A DNA stretch of 64,000 nucleotides from Aeromonas rivuli (GTDB taxonomy: Bacteria > Pseudomonadota > Gammaproteobacteria > Enterobacterales > Aeromonadaceae). The translations under genes and the position numbers were made by a program. The notes beneath the pieces were generated by a model that was not told where the DNA came from, did not search any database, and saw only the letters and a list, made by a program, of their open reading frames with translations. Within the stretch, counting starts at the first letter, position 1. Every line of letters starts with the position of its first letter. The stretch covers positions 1-64,000 of the forward strand of contig NZ_CDBJ01000015.1 of the NCBI RefSeq assembly GCF_000820045.1, given 5' to 3'. Of the stretch, positions 49,506 through 57,897 are shown piece by piece.

Positions 49506-50624
49506 TCAGACTCCCTTGACTTGCGCGGTGGAGCGGTTGGCAATGGCCAGATAGACCTGCTCGATGCGCGGGCGCAACATGTGCTCCAGGGCGCCGCAGA
49601 ACAGGATCACCAAGCCTTGCAGCACCACCACTATGTTGCGATCCACCCCGAACTCGAAGCTGAGCTCGGCGCCCCCCTGATAGAGGAAGCCGAACAGCAG
49701 ACTGGCGATAATGACGCCGACCGGATGGTTGCGGCCCATCAAGGCCACCGCGATGCCGGTGAAGCCGAAGCCTTCCACGAAGTTGAGCTTGATCTGGTGC
49801 AGTTCCCCCTGCAGCACGTTGAGGGCGAAGAAGCCCGCCAGCATGCCGGAGATCACCATGGCCAGGATCACCACCTTGGGATAGGAGATGCCCGCATAGG
49901 CGGAGGCCGATGCGCTGGCGCCCACCGCGCGGATCTCGTAACCCCAGCGGCTATGCCAGATAAAGACCCATACCAGGGCCGCGCAGATCAGCGCCCAGAA
50001 GAAGCTGATGTTGAGGGGGCTGGTGGACATCTCAATCCCCATGCCGGCCGCCAGCTCGCTCATCTTCGGCAGCCAGCTGTTGATGGCGAACACCTTGCTC
50101 TCGGTGGCCATGGAGCCCGCCGGTTTGAAGACATCGACCAGCAGGTAAGCCATCAGGGAGGCGGCGATGAAGTTGAACATGATGGTGGTGATGACGATGT
50201 GACTGCCCCGCTTGGCTTGCAGCCAGGCCGGGATGAAGGCCCAGGCTGCGCCAAACAGGCCACCGGCGATGATGGCCAGCGGCACCAGCAAGATAGGTGG
50301 TAAGAGGTCGCCGAGCAGCAGGCAGACCAGCCCGACCCCCAGGCCGCCGATATAGGCCTGCCCCTCACCGCCGATGTTGAACAGCCCGGCGTGGAAGGCC
50401 ACCGCCACCGCCAGACCGGTGAAGATGAAGCCGGTGGCGTAGTAGAGGGTGAAACCTATTCCCTCGCCGGTGCCAAAGGCGCCGTACCACATGATCTGGG
50501 CGGCTTCGAGGGGCTTGATGTCCAGGTAATAGAACAGAATGGCGGAGACCAGGAAGGCCAGCCCTATGTTCATGACCGAGAGGACGCCGACCGATACCCA
50601 GGCCGGAACGCGTTGTTGACTCAT
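49506..50624 (-). CDS. Nucleoside-type ABC importer permease 1
   Basis: ATG 50624 follows AGGAGAGCC; the product has 372 residues with about ten membrane helices (VSVGVLSVMNIGLAFLVSAI; HAGLFNIGGEGQAYIGGLGV; MGRNHPVGVIIASLLFGFLY). It is of the NupP/YufP type, the partner of permease 2. It lies 85 bp after the ATPase gene in the same operon. Confidence 0.9.
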   Translation of the reverse strand: MSQQRVPAWVSVGVLSVMNIGLAFLVSAILFYYLDIKPLEAAQIMWYGAFGTGEGIGFTLYYATGFIFTGLAVAVAFHAGLFNIGGEGQAYIGGLGVGLVCLLLGDLLPPILLVPLAIIAGGLFGAAWAFIPAWLQAKRGSHIVITTIMFNFIAASLMAYLLVDVFKPAGSMATESKVFAINSWLPKMSELAAGMGIEMSTSPLNISFFWALICAALVWVFIWHSRWGYEIRAVGASASASAYAGISYPKVVILAMVISGMLAGFFALNVLQGELHQIKLNFVEGFGFTGIAVALMGRNHPVGVIIASLLFGFLYQGGAELSFEFGVDRNIVVVLQGLVILFCGALEHMLRPRIEQVYLAIANRSTAQVKGV

Positions 50625-50709
50625 GATTGGCTCTCCTTGCCGGGGATCTCGTCGTGGGCAGTGATCGTGGTCACCATCAGCGTCATCCCTATGGGAGTGA
50701 ATGCGGGTC

Positions 50710-52290
50710 TCATGGCGTGGCTCCCTGGGGCTGGCTTGCCGCCACCTCATCGGGAAGGATATTCGCCATCATCAGCCCTATGGTGCGCTCGTCCGCCGTG
50801 CTGGCATCCAGCTCGCCGACCAGACGACCATCGCTGATCACCAGGATGCGATCCGAGAGGGAGAGGATCTCGTCCAGCTCCACCGAGACCAGCAGCACGG
50901 CCTTGCCCTGATCGCGCATGGCGATGATCTGTTGGTGTATATATTCGATGGCGCCAATGTCCACGCCCCGGGTGGGCTGGCCAATCAGCAGCACGTCCGG
51001 ATCCTGTTCCACCTCCCGTGCTATCACCAGCTTTTGCTGGTTGCCGCCGGAGAAGTTGGCGGTCTTGTGATCCGGGCTCGGCGGGCGCACGTCCCACTTG
51101 TCCATCTTGGCCTGACAGTCCTGACGGATGGCGCCCTTGTTCTGCAGCCAGCCTCTGTTGTAGAGGGGACGCTGGTGATAACCGAGGATGAAGGCCTCCT
51201 GGGCGTCGAAGCGGTTGATGAGGCCCATCTTGTGTCTGTCTTCCGGCACATGGCCCAGGCCATAGTCGCGTACCTGCTCCGGGCTTGCCGGGTGCTGGCT
51301 GTCGATGTGATGGACCTGGCCCTTGCCATCCAGAGTGAAGCTGCCCTGGCTGGGTTTGAGGATGCCGCCGAGCAGGCTGAGCAGCTCGGACTGGCCATTG
51401 CCCGAGACGCCCGCCACGCCGACCACTTCCCCGGCCCGCACCGCGAAGCTGACCGATTTGAGCCGTTCGACTCCGGCCTCATCGCGATAGCTGAGGTTGT
51501 CGACGCGCAGCTTGGGTGCGCCGGGCTGGGCCGGGCCCTTGTCGACCTTGAGCCGCACCTTGCGGCCCACCATCAGCTCGGCGAGCTGCTCCTTGTCGGT
51601 GTCCCTGGTCGCAACATGGGCGACCATCTCCCCCCGGCGCATGATGGAGACGCTGTCGGTAATGGCCAGGATCTCCCGCAGCTTGTGGGTGATGAGCATG
51701 ATGGTGGTGCCCTGATCCCGCAGCTTTTTCAGCACCTCGAACAGGTGATCCGCCTCCTGCGGGGTCAGCACCCCGGTTGGTTCGTCGAGGATCAGGATGC
51801 GGGCGCCGCGATAGAGTGCCTTGAGGATCTCGACCCGCTGTTGCAGGCCGACCGGCAAATCTTCAACCTTCTCGTGCAGGGGCACTTCCAGGCCATAGTC
51901 CCGGGCCAGCTCACCGAGCAGCTTTTCGGCCGCCGCCAGGCTCTTGCCCAGGTGCCAGCCGTTCTCGGCGCCGAGGATGACGTTTTCCAATACCGTGAAG
52001 TTGTTCACCAGCATGAAGTGCTGATGCACCATGCCGATACCGGCCGCGATGGCGTCTTGGGAGCCATGGGGGCGGAAAGGGGAGCCGTCGACCAGCATGT
52101 CGCCGCGATCGGCATGATAAAAACCGTAGATGATGCTCATGAGCGTCGATTTACCGGCGCCATTTTCGCCGACGATGCCATGAATGCTGCCTTTTTGAAC
52201 CTGCAGGTCGATCTGCTTGTTGGCGTAAACCTCGCCAAACCGCTTGTCGATACCGCGCAATTCGATGGCGTAGCGATCTGTCTGGTCCAT
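50710..52290 (-). CDS. Nucleoside-type ABC importer ATPase (double ATP-binding cassette)
   Basis: The 526-residue protein has two fused ATPase domains as in RbsA/NupO. The N-terminal half has Walker A GENGAGKST and Walker B ILILDEPTGVLTP. The C-terminal half has the degenerate Walker A GVSGNGQSE, signature FSGGNQQKLVIAREV, and DVLLIGQPTRGVD. ATG 52290, with AAGGA upstream, is preferred over one seven codons earlier. It energises nucleoside uptake with the two permeases and the binding protein. Confidence 0.92.
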   Translation of the reverse strand: MDQTDRYAIELRGIDKRFGEVYANKQIDLQVQKGSIHGIVGENGAGKSTLMSIIYGFYHADRGDMLVDGSPFRPHGSQDAIAAGIGMVHQHFMLVNNFTVLENVILGAENGWHLGKSLAAAEKLLGELARDYGLEVPLHEKVEDLPVGLQQRVEILKALYRGARILILDEPTGVLTPQEADHLFEVLKKLRDQGTTIMLITHKLREILAITDSVSIMRRGEMVAHVATRDTDKEQLAELMVGRKVRLKVDKGPAQPGAPKLRVDNLSYRDEAGVERLKSVSFAVRAGEVVGVAGVSGNGQSELLSLLGGILKPSQGSFTLDGKGQVHHIDSQHPASPEQVRDYGLGHVPEDRHKMGLINRFDAQEAFILGYHQRPLYNRGWLQNKGAIRQDCQAKMDKWDVRPPSPDHKTANFSGGNQQKLVIAREVEQDPDVLLIGQPTRGVDIGAIEYIHQQIIAMRDQGKAVLLVSVELDEILSLSDRILVISDGRLVGELDASTADERTIGLMMANILPDEVAASQPQGATP

Positions 52291-52386
52291 GATGCAGTCC
52301 TTGCTAATCATGAAGAGTCTGCGCCCGCGCCCGGCGGTGCGGCTATCCATAGCCAGCCTGTGCCAGGGTGAAGGAGAGACTGAAAA

Positions 52387-52408
52387 ACCGGCCCGCGAAC
52401 GGGCCGGT
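52387..52408 (-). terminator. Attenuating terminator between binding protein and ATPase genes
   Basis: On the minus strand, ACCGGCCCG, loop TTCG, CGGGCCGGT is followed by TTTTTCA. It lies 29 bp after the binding-protein stop, so it probably makes the binding protein more abundant than the ATPase and permeases. Confidence 0.7.
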
Positions 52409-52436
52409 GGTGGGGTGTCGAGTAGCTAAGGAACGA

Positions 52437-53435
52437 TCAGTAGTTACAGGTGCTGTCGCTCATGTAGTCATGCACCTTGACCTTGCCGGCGATGATGTCG
52501 GCCTTGATGGCATCCGCCTTGGCTTTCATCTCGGGGGTGATCAACGCCTCGTTGTCTTTATCCAGCGCCCAGTCCACGCCGCCCTCGGCCAGCCCCAGGG
52601 ACTGAATGCCCGGCTGCCAGCTACCCTTGGCGCCATCTTCCCAGGTCTTGTAGGCGGCCAGACCGACCGACTTGACCATGGAGGTCAGCATGGTGCCCGG
52701 CTGCAGGTGGTTCTGGTTGGAATCGACACCGATGGCCAGCTTGCCTTCGTCCTTGGCGGCTTGATAGACGCCGATCCCGGTGCCACCGGCGGCGGCATAG
52801 ACCACATCGGCGCCCTTGGCGAACTGGGACTTGGCGAGCTCGGCACCCTTGGCCGGATCGGCAAAGGCCGCCGGGGTGGAGCCGGTCATGTTCTGGAACA
52901 CCTCGACCTTCGGATTGACGTATTTGGCACCCTGCTCATAACCGCACTCGAACTTGCGGATCAGCGGGATGTCCATGCCGCCCACGAAGCCGACCTTGCC
53001 GGTCTTGGAGGCCATGGCTGCCAGGGCGCCGACCAGGAAGGAGCCTTCATGCTCCTTGAAGACGATGGATTGCACGTTCGGCTTGTCGACCACCATGTCG
53101 ATGATGGTGAACTGCACGTTGGGGAACTCGGTGGCGACTTTCTCGACCGCCGAGCCCATGTTGAAACCAACGGCGACGATCGGGCTGTTGCCACGGCTGG
53201 CCAGACGGCGCAGACCCTGCTCGCGCTGGGCCTCATTCTGGGGTTCGAACTCCTTGACCTTGACGCCCTTGTCCTTGTTGTAGACTTCGACGCCGTTGCG
53301 GAACACGGCTTCGTTGAACGACTTGTCGAATTTGCCTGCGGTGTCATAGATGACGGCGGGTTGGGAAGCTGCCTGGGCCGAGAGAGCGGCCAGGGTGAAG
53401 GCGGCCACGCTGGCCAGTTTGAGTACCTTAGTCAC
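52437..53435 (-). CDS. BMP family periplasmic (nucleoside) binding protein
   Basis: The 332-residue exported protein starts at GTG 53435 after AAGGATAAGATC. The signal peptide ends near LSAQAA and there is no lipobox, so it is soluble in the periplasm, unlike most BmpA/PnrA lipoproteins. Family stretches are present: VIYDTAGKFDKSFNEAVF, VAVGFNMGSAVEKVA, FKEHEGSFLVGALAAM, KVGFVGGMDIPLIRKFE and GVDSNQNH. It probably binds purine or pyrimidine nucleosides. Confidence 0.92.
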   Translation of the reverse strand: MTKVLKLASVAAFTLAALSAQAASQPAVIYDTAGKFDKSFNEAVFRNGVEVYNKDKGVKVKEFEPQNEAQREQGLRRLASRGNSPIVAVGFNMGSAVEKVATEFPNVQFTIIDMVVDKPNVQSIVFKEHEGSFLVGALAAMASKTGKVGFVGGMDIPLIRKFECGYEQGAKYVNPKVEVFQNMTGSTPAAFADPAKGAELAKSQFAKGADVVYAAAGGTGIGVYQAAKDEGKLAIGVDSNQNHLQPGTMLTSMVKSVGLAAYKTWEDGAKGSWQPGIQSLGLAEGGVDWALDKDNEALITPEMKAKADAIKADIIAGKVKVHDYMSDSTCNY

Positions 53436-53542
53436 GATCTTATCCTTGATTGTTATTGAGGGTCCATGGCCTGCCGGTGCAGGCGCCAGTGCACGCAGGC
53501 TAACTGTAAGTGAGTGGGCATGGGGGTCAAGGCGTGCGTAGC

Positions 53543-53694
53543 AGAAAAACGTTTGCGCTAACGATTTGAAACATAAGAGAACTGCTTTATAAGTTGTTGT
53601 TTATAAGCCTTTTTATGGTTTTTTGTGCTGAATTTATCCAGCCTCAAATGACATTTTGATTACAAATCATAGGGTTGTGCGCAAGCGTTTTCCC
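53543..53694. promoter_or_regulatory. Two PurR-box-like sites upstream of the nucleoside importer (gap 53436-53956)
   Basis: The minus strand of 53543-53558 reads GCGCAAACGTTTTTCT, and the plus strand of 53679-53694 reads GCGCAAGCGTTTTCCC. Both are close to the PurR consensus ACGCAAACGTTTTCNT. They lie in the 521-bp gap upstream of the binding-protein gene, which is otherwise AT-rich and holds no gene. Purine control of the importer is plausible. Confidence 0.45.
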
Positions 53695-53897
53695 CCATTG
53701 GCTCGATAGCAGGTTTCTATTGATTCCCATTTGACCCATTTCCGGCGTTTTGACCAGGGAGGCTCATCGGTTGAGATCCGTGGTGCATGGGAGCCAGCAT
53801 GCAGATGGAAGGGGATGGCGACGGCCAAGGGGATCCCGTGAGGGGCTGCGCCTGTGGGGCCGATGGGGGCATGTCAGCGGAGGACATGCACGCCGAT

Positions 53898-53948
53898 TTG
53901 GCCTGAGCCCACACAAGCCGTATAATCCCTGCCTGTATAAATAAACAG
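53898..53948 (+). promoter_or_regulatory. uvrD promoter with LexA box
   Basis: TTGGCC (53898-53903) and TATAAT (53921-53926) are 17 bp apart. The SOS box CTGTATAAATAAACAG (53933-53948) fits CTGT-N8-ACAG perfectly. It covers the expected transcription start and runs into the ribosome site CAGGAG. Confidence 0.87.
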
Positions 53949-53956
53949 GAGTGGTG

Positions 53957-56128
53957 ATGGACGTTTCGACCCTGCTCGACGGGCTCAACGACAAGCAAAG
54001 AGATGCCGTTGCGGCGCCCCGTAGCAATCTGCTGGTGCTGGCCGGTGCCGGCTCGGGCAAGACCCGGGTGCTGGTGCACCGCATCGCCTGGCTGATGCAG
54101 GTGGAGCGTTGTTCACCCTTCTCCATCATTGCGGTGACCTTTACCAACAAGGCGGCCGCCGAGATGCGTGGCCGGGTCGAGAAGGTGATAGGTGACGGGG
54201 TGCGCGGCATGTGGATAGGCACCTTCCACGGCATCGCCCACCGCTTGCTGCGCGCCCACCATCTGGACGCGGGCCTGCCCCAGGATTTCCAGATCCTCGA
54301 CTCCGACGACCAGTACCGGCTGATCCGCCGGGTGCTCAAGGCGCTCAACCTCGATGAGAAGCACTGGGCCCCCCGCGCCGTGATGGGCTACATCAACGGC
54401 AAGAAGGATGAGGGGTTGCGCCCCGGTGACATCGACCTCTACGGCGACCCCGTCACCCGCACCTATCAGCAGATCTACAAGACCTATCAGGAGACCTGCG
54501 ATCGCTCCGGGCTGGTGGATTTTGCCGAACTGCTGCTGCGCGCCCACGAGCTGTGGCTGAACCGGCCCCATGTGCTGGAGCACTACCGGGATCGCTTCCA
54601 GAATATCCTGGTGGACGAATTCCAGGATACCAACGGCATCCAGTACGCCTGGCTGCGGATGCTGGCAGGCGAGTCCGGCCGGGTGATGATAGTGGGTGAC
54701 GACGATCAGTCCATCTACGGCTGGCGCGGCGCCAAGATAGAGAACATCCAGCGCTTCCTGACCGACTATCAGGGGGCGCAGACCATACGGCTGGAGCAGA
54801 ACTACCGCTCCACCGCCAATATCCTCAAGGCCGCCAACAGCGTCATCGCCAACAACTCAGACAGGCTCGGCAAGGAGTTGTGGACCGAGGGGGCTGATGG
54901 GGATCCTATCTCTCTCTACGCCGCCTTCAACGAGGTGGACGAGGCCCGCTTCGTGGTCGGTCGCCTCAAGGACTGGAAGGAGAAGGGCGGCCTGCTCGCC
55001 GATTGCGCCATCCTCTATCGCTCCAACGCCCAGTCCCGGGTGCTGGAAGAGGCGCTGATGCAGGACGCCATGCCGTACCGCATCTATGGCGGCCTGCGCT
55101 TCTTCGAGCGCCAGGAGATCAAGGACGCCATGGCCTACCTGCGCCTCATCAACAACAGAGGCGACGACGCCAGCTTCGAGCGGGTCGTCAACACCCCGAC
55201 CCGGGGCATCGGCGAGCGCACCCTGGAGATATTGCGCAACAACGCCCGGGATCGTGGCCTCAACCTCTGGCAATCGGCCCGCACCCTGCTCGATGAGAAG
55301 GTGCTGACCGGTCGCGCCGGCAACGCGGTGCGCGGTTTCGTCGAGCTGGTGGATGCGCTGGAGGAACAGGTCTCCCTGCTGCCCCTGCATCAGCAGGCGG
55401 ACATCGCCATCCAGCACTCCGGCCTCAAGGCCATGTATCTGGCGGAAAAAGGCGAGAAATCCCAGGCACGGGTGGAGAACCTGGACGAGCTGGTCACCGC
55501 TTGCCGTCAGTACAATCGCCCGGACGAGCTGGAGGATATGAGCGACCTCTCCGCCTTCCTCGCCCACGCGGCGCTGGAATCCGGCGAGAATCAGGCGGAC
55601 GAATACAGTGACGCGGTGCAGCTGATGACACTGCACAGCGCCAAGGGCCTCGAATATCCGCTGGTGCTGCTGGTCGGTGTGGAGGAGGGCATGTTCCCCA
55701 GCCAGCAATCCACCGAGGAGTCGGGCCGCCTGGAAGAGGAGCGCCGCCTCTGTTACGTCGGCATGACCCGCGCCATGGAGAAGCTCTACATCTGTTATGC
55801 CGAGAGCCGCCGCATCTACGGCCGCGAGATGTTCCACAAGCCGAGCCGCTTTATCCGCGAGATGCCCGCCGAGTGTCTGGAAGAGATCCGGCTGCGCACT
55901 CAGGTGAGCCGCCCCACCCAGTACGGCCGCTTCAGCCAGAACGAGGTGCAGCAGAGCTTCGACGCCAGCGGCATCAAGCTCGGCCAGCGGGTGCTCCATC
56001 CAAAATTCGGCGAAGGGATAGTGCTCAACTTCGAAGGGGTCGGCCAGCAGAGCCGGGTGCAGATCCAGTTCGACGAGGTCGGCGCCAAGTGGCTGGTGAC
56101 GGCGTATGCCAGACTGGAAGCGCTGTAG
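53957..56128 (+). CDS. uvrD: DNA helicase II, UvrD
   Basis: UvrD is the superfamily 1A 3'-5' helicase of nucleotide excision and mismatch repair. From ATG 53957 it has 723 residues, close to E. coli UvrD along its length. Motifs: Walker A AGAGSGKT (29-36), TFTNKAAAEM, ILVDEFQDTN, GDDDQSIYGWRGA, LEQNYRST, LMTLHSAKGLEYPLV, VGMTRAMEKLYI, and the C-terminal Tudor-like KLGQRVLHPKFGEG type end. It is SOS controlled by the LexA box. Confidence 0.97.
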   Translation: MDVSTLLDGLNDKQRDAVAAPRSNLLVLAGAGSGKTRVLVHRIAWLMQVERCSPFSIIAVTFTNKAAAEMRGRVEKVIGDGVRGMWIGTFHGIAHRLLRAHHLDAGLPQDFQILDSDDQYRLIRRVLKALNLDEKHWAPRAVMGYINGKKDEGLRPGDIDLYGDPVTRTYQQIYKTYQETCDRSGLVDFAELLLRAHELWLNRPHVLEHYRDRFQNILVDEFQDTNGIQYAWLRMLAGESGRVMIVGDDDQSIYGWRGAKIENIQRFLTDYQGAQTIRLEQNYRSTANILKAANSVIANNSDRLGKELWTEGADGDPISLYAAFNEVDEARFVVGRLKDWKEKGGLLADCAILYRSNAQSRVLEEALMQDAMPYRIYGGLRFFERQEIKDAMAYLRLINNRGDDASFERVVNTPTRGIGERTLEILRNNARDRGLNLWQSARTLLDEKVLTGRAGNAVRGFVELVDALEEQVSLLPLHQQADIAIQHSGLKAMYLAEKGEKSQARVENLDELVTACRQYNRPDELEDMSDLSAFLAHAALESGENQADEYSDAVQLMTLHSAKGLEYPLVLLVGVEEGMFPSQQSTEESGRLEEERRLCYVGMTRAMEKLYICYAESRRIYGREMFHKPSRFIREMPAECLEEIRLRTQVSRPTQYGRFSQNEVQQSFDASGIKLGQRVLHPKFGEGIVLNFEGVGQQSRVQIQFDEVGAKWLVTAYARLEAL

Positions 56129-56149
56129 CTTTTCTCGCTTTTTAACTGC

Positions 56150-56180
56150 ACCAACCCGGCTTAGGGCGGGTTGGTTATAT
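56150..56180 (+). terminator. Probable terminator after uvrD
   Basis: ACCAACCCG and CGGGTTGGT form a 9-bp perfect stem with an 8-base loop, followed by TATATATG. It lies 21 bp past the uvrD stop. Confidence 0.6.
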
Positions 56181-56206
56181 ATGCTATATCGCGACGACTT
56201 TAAATA

Positions 56207-56243
56207 CGCGATCGTCCGAATACGCTTCGCTATTCGAACCTAC
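56207..56243 (+). repeat. REP-like repeat, copy 1
   Basis: This 37-bp element begins CGCGATCGTCCGAATACGCT and ends TATTCGAACCTAC. It folds as CGAATA-c-GC-ttc-GC-TATTCG. Copy 2 (inverted, 56810-56846) differs at two positions that keep the stem paired; copy 3 is at 57474-57510. Confidence 0.85.
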
Positions 56244-56278
56244 GGAGTTTTTAAATTTCCATTTCCACGGAGTAGATA

Positions 56279-56833
56279 ATGAATAGTGAATTACGTTTTG
56301 AACGCTGGCTTAAAGTATCAATTGGATTGATCAGGTTTGAGCCTTTTTTAATGAGCCTTGTGCAAAATCTTGGCGAAATGGATGCAAACCTATGCAAGAT
56401 AGATTTTGAGTTGGTTCAAAAATACAAGAATGGTGGTGATGCCAATAACGATTATGACTTGATACAACGTCATCTTACACATTCTTATTTATGGATTTTG
56501 GGGGCGTATGAGGTTGTGCGAACGCTAACTCAGCTCCTTAAAGAACAAAAAAGTGATGACCCAGTAGTAGTATTGCATCGATTCCAGGCTGCAAGAACCC
56601 GATTCGCGCGTTTGCGAATACCACTGGCAAAACTGGAACCAGCTAGAGACTACAAGAAAACAGACTTCCAGATAGCGTATCCAGGCTTTGATTATGACGT
56701 CGGTATAGCTTGGCAAGTTAATGAAGATATGGTGATTTCTCGACAAGAACTTTCTGATTTATTTTTAGACACGTTGGAATTCATGCGTACCTTAAAGATA
56801 AATAGGTCTGTAGGTTCGATTAGCGAAGCGTAA
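56279..56833 (+). CDS. Orphan AT-rich gene between inverted REP-like repeats
   Basis: The 184-residue soluble, mostly helical protein starts at ATG 56279 (GGAG six bases upstream). No signal peptide or membrane segment is seen, and I recognise no family. The GC content is much lower than in uvrD or downstream genes. Its last eight residues (VGSISEA with the stop) are encoded inside REP copy 2, so the reading frame ends in the repeat. It is probably cargo acquired with the REP/RAYT element. Confidence 0.65.
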   Translation: MNSELRFERWLKVSIGLIRFEPFLMSLVQNLGEMDANLCKIDFELVQKYKNGGDANNDYDLIQRHLTHSYLWILGAYEVVRTLTQLLKEQKSDDPVVVLHRFQAARTRFARLRIPLAKLEPARDYKKTDFQIAYPGFDYDVGIAWQVNEDMVISRQELSDLFLDTLEFMRTLKINRSVGSISEA

Positions 56834-56846
56834 TCGGACGATCGCG
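56810..56846 (-). repeat. REP-like repeat, copy 2 (inverted)
   Basis: It is the reverse complement of copy 1 with two compensating changes and one base different from copy 3. It contains the stop codon of the orphan gene. A partial extra copy (GCGTAATCGGAC) follows at 56844-56855. It lies just 3' of the RAYT gene end. Confidence 0.85.
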
Positions 56847-56883
56847 TAATCGGACATTCACATTGACATAACCCTTGAGAGGT

Positions 56884-57414
56884 TTACTCCAATCCCTTCA
56901 ACGCCCCATCCACCGATCCGCCCCAATCCTGCTGATAGACGCCACTCGCCACGTAACGATGGAAGGTGGAGTAAGGCCAGTCGACCACCTGCGTTACGTA
57001 CCCATGCTTGAGCGGATTGATATGGACGTAATCCATATGGTGGCGGTAATCCTGCTCATCCCGGATCAGGTGTTCCCAATAATGGCGTTGCCAAATGCCC
57101 CGCTCCCCGTGGCGTAACCGGGTCTGGCTGCGCCGCTCGTTCACCGGCAAGGCGCGGGAGAAGTGGCTCTTGATCAGCCGCCAACGCAGGGGGAAATCGC
57201 TGTCTCCCTCCGGCAGAGAGAGAATGCAGTGGAGATGGTCGGGCAACACCACCCAGGCATGAATGGCGAAGGGGTGAGCCTGTTGCACCTTGGCAACGCT
57301 ATGACGCAGCAGGTCGATCTGCTCCACCAGCAACCTGTTGTTGCGCCGCTCCAGCAGATTGACGGTAAAGAACCAGGTTCCGCCGGGCCACCATGCCCGC
57401 CGCCAGTTGGCCAT
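56884..57414 (-). CDS. rayT: REP-associated tyrosine transposase (RAYT)
   Basis: From ATG 57414 the protein has 176 residues. It is a Y1 HUH-type nuclease related to IS200/IS605 TnpA: the HUH motif is in LPDHLHCILSLP (HLH), with YVHINPLKHGYV carrying the catalytic Tyr, preceded by WQRHYWEHLIRDEQDYRHHMDY, and WPYSTFHRYV at the end. RAYTs process and may mobilise REP sequences. The gene is flanked by inverted copies of the same 37-bp hairpin (56810-56846 and 57474-57510), exactly the expected context. Confidence 0.92.
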   Translation of the reverse strand: MANWRRAWWPGGTWFFTVNLLERRNNRLLVEQIDLLRHSVAKVQQAHPFAIHAWVVLPDHLHCILSLPEGDSDFPLRWRLIKSHFSRALPVNERRSQTRLRHGERGIWQRHYWEHLIRDEQDYRHHMDYVHINPLKHGYVTQVVDWPYSTFHRYVASGVYQQDWGGSVDGALKGLE

Positions 57415-57473
57415 GCCTTTTCCCCGTTTAGTCAGAAAAGCCAAGCATAGCCTTGCCGCTATATACCCAATCA

Positions 57474-57510
57474 CGCGAACGTCCGATTACGCTTCGCTAA
57501 TCGAACCTAC
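57474..57510 (+). repeat. REP-like repeat, copy 3
   Basis: It has the same orientation as copy 1 and one mismatch to copy 2. It lies upstream of the RAYT start (on its 5' side), so the transposase gene sits between inverted REPs. Confidence 0.85.
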
Positions 57511-57578
57511 ACGTCGAATAGAGGCGGGTTATCGACATTTCGCCCGACAGGCGGGTCCCAGGCTCCCGCTTGTCAGAG

Positions 57579-57715
57579 TCACCGTAACTGAAACGCCTTG
57601 ACGATAAATTCGATAAAGAGCCGTACCTTGGGGGACTGCTCCTTGTGGAAGGGGTAGACGGCGAACAGGGCGTAGGGGTCGGGTTGCCAGTGGGGGAGAA
57701 CAATCTGGAACAATC
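57579..57715 (-). pseudogene. Remnant of a LysR-type regulator C-terminus
   Basis: On the minus strand a frame reads FQIVLPHWQPDPYALFAVYP, then FHKEQSPKVRLFIEFIVKAF and QLR before a TGA at 57579. This is the typical end of a LysR effector domain (compare YPQNRHLSPKVRLLVDYLAE of the intact gene at 47.6 kb). Nothing upstream continues it, so only about 45 codons survive, next to the REP/RAYT island. The rest of 57511-57897 holds no other gene that I see. Confidence 0.75.
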
Positions 57716-57897
57716 AACAATCCGGAAAACAATCCGGGACACCCACCTTGCTGGGAGAATCATCAATCTGGCGGCAGATGAGATGGCCGAGGGGACGCCA
57801 CCCGGACCCGGGATCCTTAAGGGTTTGATCTGGCTTGCAGTTTTTGCGATCGATAGCTCATATAATCGCCGCCATGAAGATGACTCGGACGGATTCG

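Noticed and set aside
50701..52371. 556-codon open frame antisense to the importer ATPase
   Set aside because: The minus-strand ATPase has all motifs; the plus frame is a shadow.
56129..57600. CRISPR array from the repeated 37-bp units
   Set aside because: The units are inverted, 600 bp apart, self-complementary and flank a RAYT gene, so they are REP-like elements.
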